This document shows positions 12,937 to 18,305 of a stretch of 18,305 bases of DNA, piece by piece. This DNA is from Phelpsiimicrobium sp043802125 (GTDB taxonomy: Bacteria; Omnitrophota; Gorgyraeia; Velamenicoccales; Velamenicoccaceae). Under the pieces are notes generated by a model. The model did no database searches and had not been told where the DNA came from. It saw only the letters and a program-made list of their open reading frames with translations. Each line of letters opens with the position of its first letter. The stretch's first letter is position 1. The DNA lies in contig JAZDLG010000087.1 in NCBI GenBank assembly GCA_043802125.1, forward strand, positions 1 to 18,305. Direction: 5' to 3'. Both the position numbers and the translations under genes were made by a program.

Positions 12937-13749
12937 TTATGCGTCTGTGGCGGCCCGCGGCGCTTCTTGTTGAGCAGCCTCTGGCTGCGAAACCTCTTGC
13001 GAGGACTCTTGCTGCGGAGGGGTTGCTTCAATATTGTCTCTGTTCCTAAAGACTTCTATTTCGCCAAAGACGGCCTTCTGCACTACGAGGACCTCTTTTA
13101 AGCGTATCAGCTCAAGCACCGCCAAAAAAGTGACGATGATCTCCATTTTGCTTTTGCCCTGAGAAAATAATTCAGAAAGTTTTATCCGCGGCTGTGCCGC
13201 GAACATGTGCAAAAGGTCATGGACTTTTTCCTCAACGGTAAACTCGTCTTTGATGACTTCATAGAAGAGCTCCTTTGGGACATCTTTTAAGGCTTTTGAA
13301 AAAGCGTTGATGAGGTCAAAAAGGCTCGCCTCAAAAAAAGACTCACCCGTATCCTTGTCTTCTAATACCTGGTTGCGTTTAAAAATATCCTGCCGCTGAC
13401 GCTCTTTTAAGCGTAACACTTGCGCCGCTTCTTTGAACTGCGTGTATTCCAGGAGCCTCTTGACCAATTCCGCGCGCGGGTCCTTTTCGTCTTCGGGTAT
13501 TTCATCTAAAAGATTCGTCTCCTGAGGCAGAAGCATCTTTGACTTGATCTGCATAAGTGTCGCGGCCATAACGATAAATTCTCCGGCGATATTTAAATCC
13601 AGCAGCCTCATTAACTCCAGATACTGCAGATACTGTTCCAAGATCGCGGTGATCGGTATATCGTAAACGTTGAGCTCGTTCTTTTTAATAAGGTATAAGA
13701 GCAGATCAAACGGCCCTTCAAATATATCAAGTTTTATCTTATAGGACAT
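12937..13749 (-). CDS. scpA: Segregation and condensation protein A (kleisin)
   Basis: The kleisin subunit that bridges SMC heads in the bacterial condensin. The 270 residues begin YKIKLDIFEGPFDLLLYLIKK, the family signature, followed by NVYDIPITAILEQYLQYLE and AATLMQIKSKMLLP. A winged-helix-like C-terminal region (about 170-235) contains RIKLSELF and VVTFLA-type segments (IIVTFLAVLELIRLKEV). The last 28 residues are a Gln/Glu/Ala/Pro-rich tail encoded partly by palindromes, beyond the normal end of the domain. The ATG overlaps trpS by 16 bases. scpB, a frequent downstream neighbour, is absent here. Confidence 0.94.
   Translation of the reverse strand: MSYKIKLDIFEGPFDLLLYLIKKNELNVYDIPITAILEQYLQYLELMRLLDLNIAGEFIVMAATLMQIKSKMLLPQETNLLDEIPEDEKDPRAELVKRLLEYTQFKEAAQVLRLKERQRQDIFKRNQVLEDKDTGESFFEASLFDLINAFSKALKDVPKELFYEVIKDEFTVEEKVHDLLHMFAAQPRIKLSELFSQGKSKMEIIVTFLAVLELIRLKEVLVVQKAVFGEIEVFRNRDNIEATPPQQESSQEVSQPEAAQQEAPRAATDA
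12974..13004 (-). repeat. Small hairpins in the scpA 3' tail
   Basis: Arms gcagcc (12974-12979) and ggctgc (12983-12988) pair around TCT, and cctc (12993-12996) with gagg (13001-13004) around four bases. They encode residues about 249-259 of the Gln/Ala-rich ScpA tail. The second is short and could be chance. Confidence 0.5.
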
Positions 13750-14735
13750 GGCGCTAACCTCACGGCCTCTCTTACCTCTTTTATCGTGACAGCGGCAACT
13801 TTTTCGGCGCGCGCGCGGCCGTCATCAAGGATATCCCGTAGTTCCGACTTTTTATCTTCTAAATAGTGGCGCCGTTTTTCCTGGAACGGCCCAAGAAATT
13901 TGATCAGTTCTTCCCCTAAGATAGCCTTGCACTCCGTGCAACCCACCTGGGCCTTACTGCACCAAGAGGCGACTTTATCTTTCAACTCCGGCGCGAATAT
14001 TTCAAAATAGCTGTGTACGTTGCACGTCTCAGGGTGCCCGGGGTCAGTCTTTCTAATCCTCTTAGGGTCTGTAAACATACTTTGAGTCTTCTTTTTTATC
14101 AGGTCTTGCGTATCTGAAAGCGCTATAAAATTATTATAGCTCTTGCTCATCTTGCGGCCGTCTAACCCAAGCAACCTCGGAACGGATGCCAACAACGGCT
14201 TTGGTTCAGGAAATATCTCTTTATAGAGCCCATTGAATTTTCTGACGATCTCGCGCGTCAATTCCAAGTGCGGCAATTGGTCTTCTCCTACGGGCACGAC
14301 GTTGGCCTTATATAAGCAGATGTCCGCCGCCTGCAGGACTGGATACCCTAAAAAAGCATAGGTGGAGATATGCCTGTCTTTTAATTCCCGCATCTGCTCC
14401 TTGTATGTCGGACACCGCTCCAACCAACCCAAGGGCGTCAAGACGGAGAAAGCCATATAGAGCTCTAAGTGGGCGGGTATTTGTGACTGAATAAAAATGG
14501 TGCTTATGTTGGGGTCAATGCCTGCGGCAAGCCAATCAGCTACATTGTCGTAAAGAGAATCTTCTATGATCTTTGAATTCTCATATTCGCTCATGAGCGC
14601 GTGCCAATCAGCGGCCATGAAGAAACATTCGTATTCGCTCTGCAGGCGCACCCAATTGTTCAAAGCTCCTACGAGATGGCCCAGATGAAGCTTTCCCGTA
14701 GGCCGCATGCCGCTTAATATCCTCTTTTTAACCAT
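13734..14735 (-). CDS. trpS: Tryptophanyl-tRNA synthetase with a four-cysteine motif
   Basis: The class I synthetase that charges tRNA-Trp, 333 residues. The nucleotide-binding HIGH motif reads HLGH at 17-20 after GMRPTGKL, and KMSKS is at 195-199. Further family segments are AADWHAL, YPVLQAADI and VPVGEDQLPHLELTREI. Near the C-terminus, cysteines 237, 258, 265 and 268 form C-x20-C-x6-C-x2-C. This closely resembles the C-x22-C-x6-C-x2-C motif that binds a [4Fe-4S] cluster in Thermotoga maritima TrpRS, so the same type of cluster is inferred. It starts one base after the infB stop without a clear Shine-Dalgarno, which indicates coupled translation, and overlaps scpA downstream. Confidence 0.96.
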   Translation of the reverse strand: MVKKRILSGMRPTGKLHLGHLVGALNNWVRLQSEYECFFMAADWHALMSEYENSKIIEDSLYDNVADWLAAGIDPNISTIFIQSQIPAHLELYMAFSVLTPLGWLERCPTYKEQMRELKDRHISTYAFLGYPVLQAADICLYKANVVPVGEDQLPHLELTREIVRKFNGLYKEIFPEPKPLLASVPRLLGLDGRKMSKSYNNFIALSDTQDLIKKKTQSMFTDPKRIRKTDPGHPETCNVHSYFEIFAPELKDKVASWCSKAQVGCTECKAILGEELIKFLGPFQEKRRHYLEDKKSELRDILDDGRARAEKVAAVTIKEVREAVRLAPCPIR

Positions 14736-14736
14736 A

Positions 14737-16830
14737 TTATTCTAATTTACGCGCTATCTGCTCTAATTGAAATGCGTCTATAAAATCGCCTTCCTTGATA
14801 TCGTTAAAGTTCGCAAGCGAGATACCGCATTCAAAACCTTCGCTCACGTCGCGGACGTCGTCTTTGAACCTCTTTAAAGCGGCGATCTTGCCCTCATGGA
14901 CTACCTCGCCGTTCCTGACCAGCACGACCTGGGCGTTACGGGCGATCTTACCTTTCTTAACCATGGAACCGGCGACAACACCCGCCTTGGTCAACTGAAA
15001 GACCTTCTTGACCTCGGCCCTGCCCAAAAAGACCTTCTTTATTCTCGGCGACAGCATCCCTTCCAAAGCAGCCTTCATGTCATTAATGATCTCATAAATA
15101 ACACGATACGTCCTTATATCAATACTTTCTTTGCTCGCCATATCCTTAGCCTGAACATCAGGTTCAACTTGAAAACCGATGATAATAGCGTTAGAGGCTA
15201 CGGCCAGAACAACATCAGAGGTATTGATAGTCCCGACACCTTTATGCATCACGACTATCTGGACTTCACTCGTGCCTATTTTTTGCAAAGAGTCTACAAT
15301 AGCTTCAAGAGACCCCTGGACGTCGGCTTTTAAAATAATATTCAGCTCTTTAACGCCTCCGGACTTGATCTCCTGATAAAGATCTTCTAAGTGTATATGG
15401 GCTCTCTTATGCGCCGGTTCAAGGCGAAGCCTCTTTAATTCCTCTTGTTTGCTATCTACTAATTCGCGCGCCTTTTTTTCATCGCTCACGACAAAAAACT
15501 TATCGCCTGCCTCAGGCACGCCGGAGAGGCCCGTGATCTCAACAGGCATTGAAGGCCCTGCTTCTTCAACAGGCTGACGTAAGCTGTTTGACATCGCTTT
15601 GACCCTGCCGCTCTGATAACCTGCAATTACAAAATCACCTAAGCGCAGCATGCCGCTCTGGACCAAGGCCGTAGCCACAGGCCCGCGCCCTTTACTGAGC
15701 TTGGCTTCAACTATAACACCCGCTGCCTCCCGTTCGTAGACAGTTTTAAGCTCCAGCATTTCCGATTCAAGCAGGATCATATCTAACAGCTGGTCAATAC
15801 CCTCGCCTGTCTTTGCGGAGACTCCGACGGTGATGGTCTTGCCGCCCCAATCCTCGGGGACCAACCCTAATTCGTTGAGCTGTCTTTTGAGTTTATCTAT
15901 ATTGGCCTGCGGTTTATCTATCTTGTTCATTGCTACGATAATAGGCACGCCTGCCGCTTTAGCATGGTCCAAAGCTTCTATGGTCTGCGGCATGACGCCG
16001 TCGTCAGCAGCTATGACCAAAACAACGATATCCGTTGCATTGGCGCCCCTGGCGCGCATCGCGGTAAACGCCTCGTGGCCCGGCGTATCCAAGAAAGCTA
16101 TTCTACCTTTGGGCAATTTAACTTCATAGGCGCCGATATGCTGGGTGATGCCTCCGTGCTCGGATTCTGCGACCTTAGTGCGCCTGATGGCATCCAAAAG
16201 CGAAGTCTTACCGTGGTCCACATGCCCCATGAACGTCACGATAGGAGGCCTGGGCTTAAGTAATTTGGCATCAGCCTTGCTGATTTTGACGACAGCCTCT
16301 TCCAAAGAAGGCGGCTTCTTTAATTCAAACCCGTAGTTTTTCAATATTTCAGAAACAATGTCTTCGCTTAAATTCTGATTGATGTTAGCGAACAATTTGA
16401 ATTTGACTATAAGGTTTTTGATAAGTTCGCTGGACCTTATCCCAAGCCGTATTGCCAGGTCCTTGATAGAAATAGGCACCGTTAATTCAAGAGGCTTATA
16501 GGCCTTCTCGGGTACCTCGGCCGCCTCGGCATGTTGTGTTAGAACGGCCTCAGGCAACGCCGCTTCTTCTTTTGAAGAAACGGCCGTCTCTTCCTTCTTA
16601 ATGGGTACATGTTTCTTCTCTTTTAAAGAAGGCTTAACAACATCCGTTTTTTTCAAACTGGCTATGCCATGCCCGGTCCTTGAGGAAGCCCTGGCTTCCA
16701 AGAAAAGTTTCACAACGTCCTCATCAAGGCTGGCCATATGGTTCTTAGCCTCAATGTGGCGCTCTTTTAATTTAGCCAGAAGGTCTTTACTGGCCAAGCC
16801 TAACTCTTTAGCTAACTCATACACTCTCAT
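14737..16830 (-). CDS. infB: Translation initiation factor IF-2
   Basis: The GTPase that places initiator tRNA on the ribosome. The 697 residues comprise an N-terminal IF2N motif (MRVYELAKELGL), a charged Lys/Glu/Ala-rich linker (about 50-110), a second IF2N motif (ISIKDLAIRLGIRSSELIKNL, about 121-141), then the GTP domain: GHVDHGKT at 202-209, DTPGH at 248-252, NKID at 302-305 and SAK at 338-340. The beta-barrel and C-terminal domains follow, including LNIILKADVQGSLEAI and FDDVRDV-type FKDDVRDVSEGFECGI. The start lies inside the end of nusA with a 14-base overlap. The linker is short compared with many IF-2 proteins. rbfA, its most common downstream partner, is not the next gene. Confidence 0.97.
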   Translation of the reverse strand: MRVYELAKELGLASKDLLAKLKERHIEAKNHMASLDEDVVKLFLEARASSRTGHGIASLKKTDVVKPSLKEKKHVPIKKEETAVSSKEEAALPEAVLTQHAEAAEVPEKAYKPLELTVPISIKDLAIRLGIRSSELIKNLIVKFKLFANINQNLSEDIVSEILKNYGFELKKPPSLEEAVVKISKADAKLLKPRPPIVTFMGHVDHGKTSLLDAIRRTKVAESEHGGITQHIGAYEVKLPKGRIAFLDTPGHEAFTAMRARGANATDIVVLVIAADDGVMPQTIEALDHAKAAGVPIIVAMNKIDKPQANIDKLKRQLNELGLVPEDWGGKTITVGVSAKTGEGIDQLLDMILLESEMLELKTVYEREAAGVIVEAKLSKGRGPVATALVQSGMLRLGDFVIAGYQSGRVKAMSNSLRQPVEEAGPSMPVEITGLSGVPEAGDKFFVVSDEKKARELVDSKQEELKRLRLEPAHKRAHIHLEDLYQEIKSGGVKELNIILKADVQGSLEAIVDSLQKIGTSEVQIVVMHKGVGTINTSDVVLAVASNAIIIGFQVEPDVQAKDMASKESIDIRTYRVIYEIINDMKAALEGMLSPRIKKVFLGRAEVKKVFQLTKAGVVAGSMVKKGKIARNAQVVLVRNGEVVHEGKIAALKRFKDDVRDVSEGFECGISLANFNDIKEGDFIDAFQLEQIARKLE

Positions 16831-17986
16831 CTTGTTTAGACAACCTTTCTTTGGCGCAAGCTATGATCTTTTCCGCCTTCTTTTCTCCGATGCCTTTTAT
16901 CCGGGTCAGCTTTTCAACGGTCGCGACCTTGATCTTTTCAAGGCTGTCAAAACCGGCGTCAATAAGCAAAGTCAGGACTTTTTCTCCTACGCCATCAAGG
17001 CTCATTTCGGCGCGGGCCTTCTTGGCCTCTTCTTTTTCCTTGACGATCTCCTCGCGCGTGCGGATATCAAGGTCCCAGCCGATCAGCCTGGATGCCAACC
17101 GGACGTTCTGGCCGTGTTTACCTATAGCCAGCGACAACTGATCGTCTGCCACTATAACCTGTGAGCGCTGTTGGGCTTTATCTAACCTGATCTCAATTAT
17201 CTTGGCCGGAGACAACGAGGCCGTGATATATTCCCTTAAGTCATCGCTCCAGCGGATGATATCTATTTTCTCGCCCTGAAGCTCCATGACTATATCTTTA
17301 ACGCGGGAGCCGCGCATGCCTACGCAGGCGCCAACGCAATCCACCTTTTCATCCTTTGACCAGACAGCTATCTTTGTCCGCTCGCCGGCCTCGCGCGAAA
17401 TGGATTTCACCTCAACGATGCCTTCAAATATCTCAGGCACTTCCAACTCAAAAAGTTTTTTTACAAAGAGCGGGCTCGTCCTGGAAAGTATGATCTGCGG
17501 GCCCTTGGCTTCGCGCTTCACATCAAGCACGTAAGCGCGTATCCTCTGGCCTTGCCTGAAATCATCCCGCGGAGACTGTTCGCGTTTGGGCATAAGCCCT
17601 TCGGCCTTACCCAACAGATCCACGACGATATTGCCTTTATCAAACCTATAGACCGTGCCGCTGACTATATCGCCGACCTTGGCTGAAAATTCGTTGAAGA
17701 TAACATCTTTCTCAGCCTCCCGGATCTTCTGTATTATAACCTGCTTAGCGGTCTGGGCGGCAATGCGTCCGAAATCAACGTTCTTTATCTCTTCCTTATC
17801 CATAAAAGCTCTTATCTTTCCGTCGCTTTTATCAATGGTAACGGATATATTCTCAGCGGTCTTTAAGCCTATAGCCTTCTTCACGGCGCTGACCATCGCC
17901 GATTCAACAGCCGAAAGTAACACCTCTTTCTTGATCCCGCGCTCTCTTTCAATATGATCTAATATCGCCATCAATTCATTGCTCAT
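16817..17986 (-). CDS. nusA: Transcription termination/antitermination protein NusA
   Basis: Binds RNA polymerase and nascent RNA to modulate pausing and termination. The 389 residues hold the RNAP-binding N-terminal domain (1-100), an S1 domain (about 104-170, GDIVSGTVYRFDKGNIVVDL), two KH domains (about 185-315, including CVGMRGSRVKDIV and LAIGKHGQNVRLASRL) and a C-terminal helix-hairpin-helix region (about 330-382, GVGEKV and IKGIGEKKAEKII). This extra C-terminal domain is present in many but not all NusA proteins. The ATG overlaps the rimP stop as ATGA and is preceded by AGGTGA. Confidence 0.97.
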   Translation of the reverse strand: MSNELMAILDHIERERGIKKEVLLSAVESAMVSAVKKAIGLKTAENISVTIDKSDGKIRAFMDKEEIKNVDFGRIAAQTAKQVIIQKIREAEKDVIFNEFSAKVGDIVSGTVYRFDKGNIVVDLLGKAEGLMPKREQSPRDDFRQGQRIRAYVLDVKREAKGPQIILSRTSPLFVKKLFELEVPEIFEGIVEVKSISREAGERTKIAVWSKDEKVDCVGACVGMRGSRVKDIVMELQGEKIDIIRWSDDLREYITASLSPAKIIEIRLDKAQQRSQVIVADDQLSLAIGKHGQNVRLASRLIGWDLDIRTREEIVKEKEEAKKARAEMSLDGVGEKVLTLLIDAGFDSLEKIKVATVEKLTRIKGIGEKKAEKIIACAKERLSKQDESV

Positions 17987-18305
17987 AAAATCACCTGCTT
18001 TGCCCGGTTGACCTTTTCTAAAGGTATCTTGATTGTTTTGTTTTCAGTTTTGATTGAAATTGCGTCTGCTCCAACAGACTCAACACTCCCTAAATGCTCT
18101 ATTTTACTATCAAAGGGTTCTTTTAAAAACACTCTAACCTTGCGGCCTATGACGCGCTTGAAATCAGCCACGGTCACCAAGGGCCGGTCTGTGCCCGGAG
18201 AAGAGACTTCCAAAGTGTATCTTGCTGATATAGAAGCGTTATCCTCGGCAATAGCGCCTAATTCAGCGTTGAAGCGGGCGCACTCAGCTAAGTTTATGCC
18301 GCCTT
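17983..18305 (-). CDS. rimP: Ribosome maturation factor RimP (partial)
   Basis: The C-terminal 106 codons of a gene that enters from the high-coordinate edge, so roughly the first third is missing. The visible frame reads GGINLAECARFNAEL, then YTLEVSSPGTDRPL, the most conserved element of RimP, and a C-terminal SH3-like part (KVRVFLKEPFDSK to the stop). RimP assists 30S subunit maturation. Its position directly before nusA and infB is the standard bacterial arrangement and supports the call. The reading frame is open to the edge (first full codon at 18303), so no start can be assigned. Confidence 0.93.
   Translation of the reverse strand, partial: GGINLAECARFNAELGAIAEDNASISARYTLEVSSPGTDRPLVTVADFKRVIGRKVRVFLKEPFDSKIEHLGSVESVGADAISIKTENKTIKIPLEKVNRAKQVIL

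Noticed and set aside
14896..15333. A 145-codon plus-strand open frame opposite infB
   Set aside because: It lies wholly within the conserved C-terminal half of IF-2 on the other strand, matches no family I know, and has no independent support.

Overview
The window is a compact bacterial chromosome segment in which every supportable gene lies on the minus strand. Transcription therefore runs from high to low coordinates. I find 18 protein-coding genes: 16 complete and one cut at each window edge. Almost all neighbours overlap by 4 to 22 bases or sit within 12 bases of each other. Only three spacers exceed about 15 bases (379-515, 7982-8037, 12875-12936), and each contains strong inverted repeats. 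I see no tRNA, rRNA, CRISPR array, insertion sequence or convincing promoter.

Layout in the direction of transcription: rimP (partial), nusA, infB, trpS, scpA; spacer with two hairpins; ruvB, queH, a stand-alone receiver-domain protein, an unrecognised membrane-anchored protein, a DUF2905 membrane protein, a SpoIID/LytB-type exported protein, queA; spacer with a hairpin; a large STT3/PglB/AglB-type oligosaccharyltransferase, tgt, trmD, rplS, rnhB, yraN, fhs; spacer with two hairpins; fchA (partial).

Functionally this combines several conserved modules. These are transcription/translation factors (rimP-nusA-infB), tRNA charging (trpS), chromosome segregation (scpA), recombination (ruvB), three late queuosine genes (tgt, queA, queH), the trmD-rplS-rnhB-yraN block and two consecutive folate one-carbon enzymes (fhs, fchA). 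The last pair, together with a TrpRS carrying an iron-sulfur type cysteine motif and the iron-dependent QueH, suggests an anaerobe, possibly with the methyl branch of the Wood-Ljungdahl pathway. The gene mix and the divergent sequences resemble deep-branching uncultured bacteria such as Omnitrophota. That placement is a low-confidence inference and not something the sequence proves.

The most unusual signals are: (1) short GC-rich palindromes, usually in clusters, found both in the spacers and inside reading frames (tgt, the unrecognised membrane protein, scpA, STT3), where they encode low-complexity insertions; (2) an oligosaccharyltransferase gene placed between queA and tgt; (3) a formyltetrahydrofolate synthetase with substitutions in normally conserved motifs.
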